Positions 10,461-19,560 of a stretch of 64,000 bases of DNA are shown here, one piece after another. The position numbers and the translations under genes are program-made. The DNA comes from Stemphylium vesicarium (taxonomy: Eukaryota; Ascomycota; Dothideomycetes; Pleosporales; Pleosporaceae): the NCBI GenBank assembly GCA_004380135.1, contig QXCR01000038.1, forward strand, positions 124,001 to 188,000. Reading direction: 5' to 3'. The notes beneath the pieces were generated by a model that saw only the letters and a program-made list of their open reading frames with translations, was not told the DNA's origin and ran no database searches. Every line of letters begins with the position of its first letter. Within the stretch, counting starts at the first letter, position 1.

Positions 10461-11336
10461 ATGACGAGCAACTATTTGCCACCTCATCTACGCAACAAAG
10501 AGCCGGCAGCTTCTGAATTAGGCGGACCGGAGCAAGTCACAAACTCCTCTGCGGCGTGGGCTGAAACCTCGCAGGAGCGACACAACGACAACTTGTACAC
10601 GGTGCGCGAGATACATGTCCATTTTTGGGGCAAAGAGGCCGCTTATGAGGACACGCACAGTGCTACGCTCCATGCATCGAAGGGCAATCCGGACACACTT
10701 TCCTGGATGCTGCTGTTCAATGGCGCAAACCCAAAGTGGCAGGAAAATGGGGTGATCTTCGTGAAAAGCAACCTCGACTTGCTGCCAGCGATTAAAGAGC
10801 CCTCGTTATCCACCGCAAACCCAGACAATTCTGCGAAGACGCAGCTTGCTGGGCAGGAAGCTACTGGCGAAGCAGGAGAAGAGAACGAGAACACACCAGC
10901 GGCTAAACAAACAACAACCAGCCAACTCAACGAAGGCTTCCCTGTCGACCACTTCCCCGTCGCCATCTTCACCCAGCCTATTCGCCATACAGACCGATCT
11001 TTCAAGTTCGATGGCTGGTACAAGATCAACCGACTGCAGCTACTCGAGCCAGGGTCTGAGGAGCTGGTGCGTATGCTGAACAAGAAATGGGAGAAGATTG
11101 ATAGATACGGTAAAGTGGTGCCCAGACGGCGTGACCCGAGTAAGTGGCAAGAGAGCATGTCGTATAGGTGGGCTGTAATCAAGATGGAGAAAGACGAGAA
11201 AGTCACGAAGGAGAAGGAGGGATTGGATATTGAGAAGATCGATGAGCAGGGGGAGAACGGTCTTGGAAGCGGGAGAAAGAGTGTGAACGATATGTTGAAT
11301 GAGATGAGGCGCGGGAATGGAAGCAAGGACGCTTGA
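10461..11336 (+). CDS. Conserved hypothetical protein with Ala/Glu-rich insert
   Basis: An intronless 291-residue protein. The start MTSNYLPPHLRNK is a typical N-terminus of a family I have seen in filamentous fungi without an assigned function. There are two conserved-looking blocks. Residues about 45-115 include REIHVHFWG and LLFNGANPKWQENGVIFVKSNLDLLP. Residues about 165-245 include FPVAIFTQPI, FKFDGWYKINRLQLLEP and SYRWAVIKMEK. A low-complexity Glu/Thr/Gln linker separates them, and the tail is charged. No catalytic motif, signal peptide or membrane segment is visible. Confidence 0.65.
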   Translation: MTSNYLPPHLRNKEPAASELGGPEQVTNSSAAWAETSQERHNDNLYTVREIHVHFWGKEAAYEDTHSATLHASKGNPDTLSWMLLFNGANPKWQENGVIFVKSNLDLLPAIKEPSLSTANPDNSAKTQLAGQEATGEAGEENENTPAAKQTTTSQLNEGFPVDHFPVAIFTQPIRHTDRSFKFDGWYKINRLQLLEPGSEELVRMLNKKWEKIDRYGKVVPRRRDPSKWQESMSYRWAVIKMEKDEKVTKEKEGLDIEKIDEQGENGLGSGRKSVNDMLNEMRRGNGSKDA

Positions 11337-11468
11337 GGTGAGGGCATTAGGATATATCGATTTCTTGAAGTAGTGGAGTTTTGACGTCAGAGAAGACCTT
11401 TTGGGCAGACTCACCTAGATAGACAAGCGTAATGATCAAGATTTGTAAATACTATCCGCCCAAAATGC

Positions 11469-11605
11469 TCACCCATACAAATTCCTGGTCTTCTTCGGAA
11501 CATCAGCCAACATCTGCGCTGTACCCTCAGCCGTGCTCGCAGGCCAAGCCTCGCCCTTCTTCTCCACGATGTCGCCGAAGTGGATTTCGAAAAAGGATTC
11601 AACAG
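11469..11605 (-). pseudogene. Possible 3' fragment of an unidentified gene
   Basis: The minus frame reads AVESFFEIHFGDIVEKKGEAW and on to a stop at 11469. It looks like the C-terminal end of a real protein but has no start and no upstream continuation. It abuts the dynamin remnant on the other strand. It may be a decayed gene tail; the family is not identified. Confidence 0.3.
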
Positions 11606-11631
11606 CCTAGGTGAAGAAAAAGCTTCAGCAT

Positions 11632-12395
11632 TCCAGAGGCAGAGATTTAATAGGCGACTCCATCCCGTATCTCATAGGCGAGCTTTTCTGGGAGCAGTCC
11701 GAACCACGGGAGAACTTTACCAAGAAGCACCTCAACGACGTCAACAAGATATGCGAAAGGTTTCTATCTAACCTTGTGCGATGAAAGGCATCTAAGGATA
11801 TACAAAGTCGTATCTAGTCAGTAATGCTGATATGCATCAATAAGCTCCATGTACTAATAGCAGTCGTGGTTAAGGACGTCAATGGCCTCCGAAACGATTC
11901 AGCAGAGGATGTCAGCAGCCTCTGGCGAGCTGCCGAATCTTCTTACCGACTTTCGAGATTTCTTATCAATCATAGCCACCACTTCAACGATGTTATCGAA
12001 CGCCGACGCCATAAGAGGCTAGAAGCAGGTGTCAGAGCACCGATACCGGCTGACTTTACCCATGTATCGAATGAAAAATGCAGTCCAGGCAACCACTCCG
12101 ACAGGTATTCTGTTGAACTTTAGATCAACTAAATAACGCAAGCGACGAGAAGGAACACTGCCACCGTCAATATGCACAAGTTCAGCATCGAGGAGGCACT
12201 TGATTGTATGCAATCTAGATACAAGGTGTAGTACAAAACCTTTGTCGCTAATGTCACGACTTAGGTGGTTGAACGGCACCTTGTTCGAGGCCTCGACAAG
12301 TTGTTTTCACCGCTTGAGACAGCCAAGATGACGGATCAAGAGGTGGAGGTTGTCGCCTTGGAAAAGCGGCGACCTATGGCTATTGTCGTGGTTAT
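11632..12395 (+). pseudogene. Dynamin-related GTPase remnant (stalk and GED)
   Basis: One reading frame (positions congruent to 1 mod 3) carries dynamin-like blocks in the right order. RGRDLIGDSIPYLIGELFWEQ starts at about 11635. FLINHSHHFNDVIERRR lies near 11961-12011 and corresponds to the 'PINYNHYYTDTI' region. From about 12172 comes the GTPase effector domain, KFSIEEALDCMQSRYKV and VVERHLVRGLDKLFSP. In-frame stops include TGA at 11782, TAG at 12229 and TAG at 12262. The last sits where dynamins have Gln in 'NVTVQVVERH', so it is a CAG-to-TAG change. The GTPase head is absent. This is a dead copy of a fungal dynamin-like gene, decayed mainly by C-to-T substitution. Confidence 0.75.
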
Positions 12396-13170
12396 TGCCA
12401 TTCGCCGCTTTATAGCCTATGTTAGGTTGCCAGACTAGGGGCCTGCAAATCACCGAGTCTGCCTCGTCCGCAAATCGAGTACTGATGATGGCTGCCACCA
12501 AGGCCCCCTTACACCCCCTCTCTCTTCTCTCCCGAATGACCTTTTGCGCGCTGCGAAGACAATCGACCCCATAGACAGAGTAGAGCGTGCGAATAAGCTT
12601 TCCGAACTGGTCAGCACCCCCTGCTGCCCTGCGAGGCTCATGGCAGGTTGGCACTAAGTGAGAACCCGCTTCCCCTTGTCGAGGGAGATCGACGACACTA
12701 AATCTGGAACGTGACGGCCCGTCGAAGCTTCTTTGAGGGAATTGGCGAGAGGGCTCAGTTACGCTAGTCGAAGCTTGGATCCTGCGGGGAAAAAACCCGG
12801 TTTGTTGGTAGCCAATCAAAATAATCACGTTCAACAACCGCAACTCTGGGGTGCACGATCGCGGATTGTCAACGCCTTCGACCACAGACTGCTGTCTGGC
12901 TCTTCTCATCTGCGCCCATCATTGAGAGTTGCTTTAAGGACAGAGATGATTGTAATCGCATTGAGAGTGAGGGGCACGACGGATGGTGGGGTAGTTTCTA
13001 TATTGAGACTATCGCCTTTTTATATGCTTTAGCCACGCAGCACTAGAACCAGGTCCACTATATCGCACGTCTCCTTTTACAAAACAAAACAGTAGCTGTC
13101 ACCATGTCTCCACCATAATCCCCTATCAACCGTCGGTCCATCGAAAGCTGCTGCTGACTCAAGCTAACGA
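12396..13170. other. Unassigned sequence left of the transposon
   Basis: This stretch lies between the dynamin remnant and the hAT element. A 200-codon minus frame (12307-12909) is open but has no recognisable motif and overlaps the dynamin relic, so I do not call it a gene. Positions 13100-13170 should be the displaced 3' flank of the secreted-protein gene whose stop codon lies in the hAT target duplication. Confidence 0.4.
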
Positions 13171-13178
13171 CCGTCTAC
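13171..13178. repeat. hAT target site duplication, left copy
   Basis: CCGTCTAC, identical to 16272-16279, directly abuts the left TIR. Confidence 0.9.
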
Positions 13179-16100
13179 CAGACTTGTCAACAAGCAAGCT
13201 GGCTTGATGGGCCGGCCGGCCGGCCGGCCAAAAGGTGTCAAAAAGCTTGACGGGCTTGATGGGCTTGATAGCCTGTGTAAGGTAAGCGATGAGGCAGTAG
13301 ATATTATAGTAAAAGCTATCTTACGATACTTTTCTAGTGTTATAGTTTAGCTTAGGTAATCGCTAGCTAGCTACCTATACCTTAACACTAACGCGTTAGC
13401 CTATATAAGACTTCTTAAAACTTATTATCCACCCACGCCTATATAATATATTATTGTTGTTGTTACTATCGCATCTTGCCTAACTAATCGCTATGCCCTC
13501 TGGCTCCAAAAAATCTGTAAAACGCGCTGCTTCTGGTATCGCGGCGCGCTCGAACAAGCGCGCCAAAGGCACCGCCAGTCAACCTATTGATGTCGACTCC
13601 CAGGCATCTACTGCCTCATCCGACCTATCTCCGCCGCCTATCCTAAACGCGTTTTAAGCCTTAGTAACTAGGTTATAGGCCCCTACCTTTAAAGCCTAAA
13701 TACGAGAGTTATAAGATAAAGACACTATTACTACGCCGCCTAAGAGTAGCGAGCGCGTAACTACTACTACTTCTAAAGTACTTAATAATAATAAAGATAA
13801 TAAGAATAAAGAGTTTAAGGAGTTTAATAGCTACCTAAAAGATAAATATAAGAGTATAAATTAGAGTCGCTTAAAGAAGTTTTAGAAGCCTCTTATAATC
13901 TATAAGTATAGGAAAAGCTAGGTATATAAGTACGGCTATCGCGTCGTGGAGCGCCACAACCCGCGCCGCGTCCACTAGGTCTGCCACTGGTGCTTCAAGC
14001 ACCGCGCAACGGAATTTAGCCGCGGTATTTACTATACAACTAGTTCTATTTCGGCGGCAAAGCGACATCTTGAGGAGGACAAGCCTGGCCACTACAAATT
14101 CAAGCCTGGCACGGAGCCCCCGCCCGCAGGATCTACGGAGGGCAATATATACGACACACTGCAGGTTGGCAAGCTGCGCGTCTCACAGGGCGTCGCCAAC
14201 CTACTTAGTAGCTTCGATATACAGCAGTTCAGGCTCGCGGCTGTGGGCTGGCTTATTAAGAACAATCATCCACTTTCTAAGCTTAAGAAGCCAGCTTTTC
14301 GCGCCCTTATTAAGCTAGCTAACCTATTAGTAGAGAGGGCGTTATAGGTATCTTATAATAGTATAAGCGCTTATATTCTACGCCTATATAACTACTTATA
14401 GCCTATTATTATCCGCGAGCTATTACGCGTAATAAGTAAAGTATACGTAAGCTTTAATAGGTAGACGATAAAAGGTAGCAAGAGGGGTTTTTTAGGTATC
14501 GTCGCTCATTACGTCGCGGCCGACGGCACACTGCAGGACCTGCCTATCGCGCTGCCGCAGCTCACAGGCGCCCACTCTGGTGAGAGAATGGCTGAGGTAG
14601 TAGTAACAACGCTGCAGGCCTTTGAGATCGCTGCTCACAGAGTCGGTTACTTCGTCCTTGACAACGCCACTAATAACGACGCTACGGTTGCTGCGATCGC
14701 GCGCAAGCCGGAGTTCAAGTTTAACGCTGTTCACCGCCGCCTCCGCTGCGGCCCTCACACTCTCAATCTCATTGTGCAGGTGCTGCTTTGGGGCAAGAAG
14801 GCAGAGGCGTTCAACAATGATCACTGCTCGTCCGACATCGCGGAGGAAACAGAGCTTATAAGAGACTAGCGACGAAATAGGCCGCTAGGCGTACTTCTTA
14901 AAGTAGTTAATTATATTAAAACGCCGCAGCAGTACGCACTTTTCGAGAAGTTTTAGCGGCTCGCCTAAAGCCACCTATCTACTAAAAAGCAGACAATACT
15001 TAAGCCTATTAAGCCTATCGTCACACGCTAGAACTCGTACTACTTATGCTTTAAGCGCGCTGTTAAACTATAGGCTGTAGTAAGCGCTTACGCAAATAGT
15101 CACATCGATCGCATTAAAACAGAAGACGCCTACGCCCGGAGTCGCAACAATCAGCTACCTGACGCGCCACACTGGATGAGGAGCGACGGCCTTGGAGCTG
15201 CTGACTGGCAGGTAGTGGCTGAATATATGGACGTACTTGGGCCGCTCAAGGAGTGTACAAAACGCCTTGAGGGCCGCAGCCACGGGCAAGCTGCGACGGA
15301 GAAACTACCGGGCCGCTTCGGCTCAATTGCTGAGGTAATACCTATATTTGAACACTTACTTAGTGTGCTAGAATCGCGACTCTAAACGTATAACGACGTT
15401 CACCACGACGCTTACAACAAAGCGCCTAAAGACTACCTACTAATTAACCTCTAAGCTACTATTACTAAAGCGCGCGACTACTACTCTAAGCTTAATAACT
15501 TACCTACTTACTACGCTACTATAATACTCCACCCGCGCTATAAGAGGTACTACGACCTCTTATAGAAGCCTACCTAGCTAGAGTTGAATAACTACAATTT
15601 TAAAGCTTTGTAGGCGGAGTACAAGGTTTTACTAAGGCCGCGCACACACATAAGGAGGAGGGCAAGTAATATTAATAAGGCTATTAATAGCATCGTCAAC
15701 GAAGGTAACTAGGGCGATAACGCTAACGACGAGTTTAAGTAGTAAAAGCGGTGCGAGCCTATTACCTCTAAGGGTAGTAAGGACGCAAAAAACCCTATTA
15801 AATACTAGGTAAACTTGCGCGATCGCTACCCTAACCTTAGCAAGCTTACACTTAATATACTCTCTATCCCCGCCTCAAGCTGTGAGTGTGAGAGAGTCTT
15901 CAGTGAGCTTGGCGACCTATTGGAGCCTCGCCGGCGAGGTATAGCACCTGAGCTGCTAGCCGCCACCCACTGCACAAGGAGATGGCGGAGAGCTGGTATT
16001 GGCGGCCGCGTTGTTGAGGTGGATGAGAAAGCGCTCTCAGAAGATCAGACAAACGCTAAATATAGGGCAAATACGTAGGAAAGTAGCTAAAAGACTCAAC

Positions 16101-16271
16101 ACTAAATACCTATACAACTTTCCCGATTAGGCAACAAGCCCATCAAGCCCACCAAGCCGGCCCACCCTCCAGAGCCAATCAAGCCGGCCGGCCAGCCCTC
16201 TGCCCCACAAAACCTCAAGCCCGGCCGGCCAAAGGCCTCCTGGTCGGTCGGCCGGCTTGTTGACAAGTCTG
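13179..16271 (+). mobile_element. Complete hAT-superfamily DNA transposon with TIRs and TSD
   Basis: A 3,093-bp element. The terminal inverted repeats are 17 bp and perfect: CAGACTTGTCAACAAGC at 13179-13195 and its complement at 16255-16271. The 8-bp target duplication CCGTCTAC flanks it at 13171-13178 and 16272-16279; 8 bp is the hAT signature. Subterminal regions carry many GGCCGGCC blocks and GGGCTTGA/TCAAGCCC motifs, inverted between the two ends, which probably act as transposase-binding arrays. Inside is one degenerate transposase frame. Both ends and the TSD are intact, so it could in principle be mobilised in trans. Confidence 0.93.
13493..16078 (+). pseudogene. hAT transposase, RIP-type decayed
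   Basis: A single reading frame runs from ATG 13493 to a final TAG at 16076, 862 codons with no frameshift that I can see, but broken by about 25 in-frame stops. Recognisable parts: a basic N-terminal segment (KKSVKRAASG...RSNKRAK); a BED-type zinc finger at about 13979-14090 (C-x2-C in VCHWC, later AKRHLEEDKPGH); a catalytic-domain region including YFVLDNATNND and RRLRCGPHTLNLIVQ; and the C-terminal hAT dimerisation block with SIPASSCECERVFSELG and LLEPRRRGI at about 15855-15950. Every stop I traced is TAA or TAG, none TGA, which fits CAA/CAG/TGG changed at CpA sites. Decayed stretches alternate with nearly intact ones. Confidence 0.9.
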
Positions 16272-16279
16272 CCGTCTAC
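16272..16279. repeat. hAT target site duplication, right copy; contains the stop codon of the adjacent gene
   Basis: CCGTCTAC directly abuts the right TIR. Read on the minus strand it is GTAGACGG, and TAG at 16276-16278 is the stop codon of the secreted cysteine-rich gene starting at 16645. Confidence 0.9.
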
Positions 16280-16645
16280 TGCTTGTAGCAAGGAGTGCGG
16301 CGCTGAGCGTTAATGCCACTAACAGTAGTATACTTTCCACCAGAGGCCCAGGCTGTGCCGACCTCAAGAGGATTGTTGGGGTTGGTGGCTCCATCGGCGC
16401 GGTGGGCGTTGGTGCACCAGCGCCGGCAGTCGAGGTCGCCAATCTGGGGGTCCTAGCGAACGAGAAAATTCCAAATTAGCATTTGCAAAGTACCTAGGCA
16501 TTCCACCATGTTTCGTTCCTGGTGGATTACTCACCGAGTAAACGCAGCAGTGTGAGCCATCCGAGAAGTTGCACTGGCAGAACTGGGCAACCTGGGCAGT
16601 GGTGGCGGCGATGAGCACAGTGGCGAAAGAGAGGATGCGGACCAT
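16276..16645 (-). CDS. Small secreted cysteine-rich protein (effector-like), SSCP copy 1
   Basis: Two exons, 16535-16645 and 16276-16452, with an 82-nt intron (GTGAGT...CGCTAG) in phase 0. The product has 95 residues. MVRILSFATVLIAATTAQVA is a clear signal peptide. The mature part has seven Cys (about 23, 25, 33, 34, 46, 50, 93) in the pattern FCQC...HCC...C-x3-C...C, and ends RTPCYKQ. Small size, secretion signal and Cys content fit an apoplastic effector or other secreted peptide; no enzymatic motif is seen. A paralogue with the same intron position lies at 17940-18242. The TAG stop sits inside the target duplication of the hAT element, so the transposon begins immediately after the coding sequence and supplies a new 3' UTR and terminator. 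Confidence 0.8.
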
Positions 16646-16767
16646 TTTTGTGGTTGTTGGAAGTCTGAAGGAGGTAGTAGAAGATTGTAGAGAAGAATAG
16701 ATTCAGGTTGAGTCTTGGTGCTGTAGAGGGAGTTGGATATCGTGCCAAAGAGAGGGCGGTGCTCTGA

Positions 16768-16775
16768 TATTTATA
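16768..16775 (-). promoter_or_regulatory. TATA box of SSCP copy 1
   Basis: TATAAATA on the minus strand, 123 bp upstream of the ATG at 16645, followed by a C/T-rich leader. The same layout is found at the two related copies. Confidence 0.55.
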
Positions 16776-17939
16776 TGTACTTTCCATGGGAAAGGGGGTT
16801 CCAAGACGGCATTTCTACACCGCAACATCACGATTTGGACGTCTGTCATCATCCCAACTTAGGCTAAAGTGCATTAAAAATTTTGATATTGGCACATCCC
16901 CATGATGAAGATGTCATGAATCAAGCCTCTGGAAGCGTCTGGATTTCTGTTAGGTCCATTTTGGACAGATTTTGAAACGGGCCATCCCGAGGCCACTAGG
17001 TATCTTGGTACCAGCTCAAGACTATTAAGGTGAGGAACGCACAGGTGACGCCATTCTAACGATGCGATAGAGACCAGTGCGTTTAGGCAGCCACCATCAC
17101 TAAAGCGATTCTCACCACTTCTAGGATGTAGCTGTTCTTGTAAAAAGATTCAGTTAGGCTATGATGCAGCCCGCCTGCATGAGCGCCACAAGAGTACCTG
17201 GTGAGACAGCGTAGCCAACATTGACTCTTGAATAGTGCACACATAGGCGAAACTCTGGTTAATTTGAAGAGGACACTAATCAATTGGATCATTTCGATGA
17301 ACGTGATAAATCTTGAAATTTCAAGATCGCGGGAAACAAATCACTCTGAGCCCATGCATGGGGTTTGGTGTACTGGTGAGGCTTAAGGAAAAGGAGCCTT
17401 CTCATTTCACCTCACTGTTTGGACTTGCGAGGAAATCTAAGTCCCGTGTGAAACAAAACATGGAGAAGGGAGAAAATCTCGAAGAGCATTCGACAAGTAA
17501 GAAGTGAGAGGTTGGAAATGGATGGAAATGGAGATGAGATGGATGCCAAGGAGGCAATCTGATCTCAATCTACCAAACATGATCGACTGGAATATTCCAT
17601 TATGCGCGTACCGCAAGTTACATAGGCTGTATGTTTGTTTTGGGTAATGGAATCGAATGAGGTTTTCTAGATTGAGCCAGGAGACAACATAGCTCATTGC
17701 ATGAGAAGGGAGAAAAGCTCGGATAGTGTTCGAAAAGCAGGGTAGTTGTATAACTACCACTATTCTTTGCGAGCTTTTAATATCACCATTTGTGCAGTAC
17801 TAGTTCAAGATGCGAGTTGAAGGTTAAGGCATACAAGGTGGTTTCATTGACTGCAGTACCTCTAAGTGATGTATTTAGGACTTGGAGGAAATGCGACCTA
17901 TGTACATGCGAGCTTCCTAGCGGGCCCCCTGACTACCCC
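16776..17939. other. Gene-free stretch with a weak 40-bp direct repeat
   Basis: Between SSCP copies 1 and 2. The only structure noticed is a roughly 80 percent identical pair of about 38-40 bp (17460-17497 and 17701-17738), each starting atg(g)agaagggagaaaa. Open frames are unconvincing. Confidence 0.4.
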
Positions 17940-18242
17940 CTAAATGTCACCCTCAGTGCAGGAGCGGCGCCACCCTGCGTTCCATGAGCTGACGTCCGAG
18001 TACTTGCCACCAGCGTTGCACTTCGCGTCCGAGTTTCCGTTGTGGAGGCACTTGTCCACGCAGTTCTTGTTGATGCCATATTCCTAGTATCGTGTTAAAT
18101 TTGATCGCTTGTATATGGACCATTATTGACTTACAACGACGCAGCAGTGGGAGTCATCTGCGAAGAGGCATTGGCAGAATCCGTCAGCGGCGACAGAAGC
18201 GACGGCGGTAAAGATAACAGCGAAGATGAAAAGTCGGACCAT
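17940..18242 (-). CDS. Small secreted cysteine-rich protein, SSCP copy 2
   Basis: Exons 18135-18242 and 17940-18083, 51-nt intron (GTAAGT...ACTAG), phase 0, giving 83 residues. MVRLFIFAVIFTAVASVAA is a signal peptide. Eight Cys at about 23, 25, 33, 34, 44, 48, 58 and 78 allow four disulphides. Shared with copy 1 are the MVR start, FCQC.F.D.SHCCV just before the intron, a C-x3-C pair soon after it, GGKY..VS and a final Arg-rich stretch ending in Cys. Copy 1 lacks the equivalent of Cys58. The proteins are clearly related but strongly diverged outside the Cys frame, as is usual for effector-like families. Function unknown. Confidence 0.78.
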
Positions 18243-18383
18243 TTTGTCGTGGGTTGGGGTTGATGAGTAGTTGAATGGGATGAGTGGAATGAGGTTTTTA
18301 AGGCTTGTGGGTATTGAGCTGGTTTATCTCCGAGGGTGATGAAGATGCTGTGTCGGTATGCTAGGTTGAAGGGAGTTCCTGTA

Positions 18384-18393
18384 CCTTTATATA
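18384..18393 (-). promoter_or_regulatory. TATA box of SSCP copy 2
   Basis: TATATAAAGG on the minus strand, about 140 bp upstream of the ATG at 18242. The truncated third copy has the related TATAAAGG. Confidence 0.6.
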
Positions 18394-19186
18394 GAGGGTA
18401 AGCTCATTTTCGTCTATCCCAAATGATATCTTGTGGTTAGCAAAGCAGAAGGTAAGTCATAGCGCCCATTAATTAGTGAGGGGGCGCAAAGACCTACACG
18501 GGCTTGAGTCTGCGTGACCCAATCCAGCCTAAGCCTTAGCAACTAAACCTTAACCTAGCCCCGACCTCTGCTCGATAAGCAGCCTGCAAAGTAATTACGA
18601 AGATCGCTAAAGCACATGGAGTCTATCGGGTTATAATGCTGATTAGTGTGCCAACGAGGATGTTCCCAGCCATATGGATGAGATGGAGGAGTAAGATGAT
18701 GAAGTATACCTGTAAAGTGCTCGTAATCCCCTAGAGGTAGCAGCGAGCGTTCAACTTGAACTGTTTAACCGTTTAACCATTCTAGCCTCGATATCGAGCC
18801 TTTATAAACGTCACCCAAACCCAAGATATTAGTAGGTATACCCAAGCCATTTACTAGTGTGATCCAAACCTAATTCGATGAATTTCCGATGCGCCTTCGC
18901 CCTCCTGCCACTTCCTTCATATTTCACCATCTGTGACAAATTTCTCTGAGGTACTCTAGATGTTACAGGCTTCAAGCTAGACTCGATTCTGAAAATACGG
19001 TGAGTGTCTTGTGGAATGGGCATGACGAGGAGCCTTTCCAAACGGGCACAAGCGTATTTACAGACTCAGTGAGTTTAATCACAGGAGTCCAATGGGACGT
19101 ATCCACGTCTCCCCGTTCAGCGATTCGTGAATCCGCACAGATGTGTCAGTGACGGGTGTCATGTGGTCTGTCAGTCTGCTGGACTC
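18394..19186. other. Intergenic between SSCP copy 2 and the truncated copy
   Basis: About 790 bp with no recognisable gene. The two flanking promoters point away from each other. Confidence 0.4.
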
Positions 19187-19322
19187 TATAAAGGTGGAGA
19201 TCTCTCTTACCTTACTGCGACTACTTTCACTCATCAGTACCATCAGCTCCATCACATCGCTCATCACACAATCCAACTACATCCTCCACATCAACGCCAA
19301 TATGGTCCGCCTTCTCACCATC
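19187..19322 (+). pseudogene. Truncated SSCP copy 3: promoter, leader and first seven codons
   Basis: TATAAAGG at 19187-19194 is followed by a C/T-rich leader and then ATG at 19302 in the same context as the other copies. The reading MVRLLTI matches the family start (MVRLFIF, MVRILSF). Similarity ends within the signal peptide at about 19322, where minus-strand reductase sequence begins. The frame then closes at TGA 19347. The 5' end of the gene is preserved but its body is gone, so transcription from this promoter would run into antisense reductase sequence. Confidence 0.55.
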
Positions 19323-19560
19323 CATGGCTCATGTCGGCGACTTCGATGAGAAAGAGATTGGCGCTGTATTGAGAAGGCATTCATGCGTGGAGAGAGGCGT
19401 TGCTTACTGTTCCGCGGACGCGATAGCCGGCATCGAGAATCTGCTGGGCGGTGACACCGCCGATGTAGTTGTTTGAGAAATTCAGTCAGTCTGGTATTCT
19501 GTTCATAATTTCTGTTTACTCGCTTGCCCCTGTTACGAGGATGAGACCTCCTGGACAGAC
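19323..19560 (-). pseudogene. Fragment of an NAD(P)-dependent aldehyde/flavonol-type reductase
   Basis: Three pieces in gene order on the minus strand. GGLILVTGAS (19522-19551) is the start of the Rossmann Gly motif. YIGGVTAQQILDAGYRVRGT (19408-19467) ends at a good donor GTAAGC. NLFLIEVADMSHG (about 19330-19370) follows. This is the N-terminus of the short-chain extended reductase family (dihydroflavonol-reductase-like), which binds NAD(P)H. It is broken: the nearest ATG (19562) is in another frame, the acceptor before YIGG has lost its AG, and all sequence after 'SHG' is replaced by the SSCP copy 3 start. The full family length is about 340 residues; only about 45 are recognisable here. Confidence 0.6.

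Noticed and set aside
12307..12909. 200-codon open frame on the minus strand
   Set aside because: It overlaps the dynamin relic, has no domain or plausible start context and a composition like random sequence.
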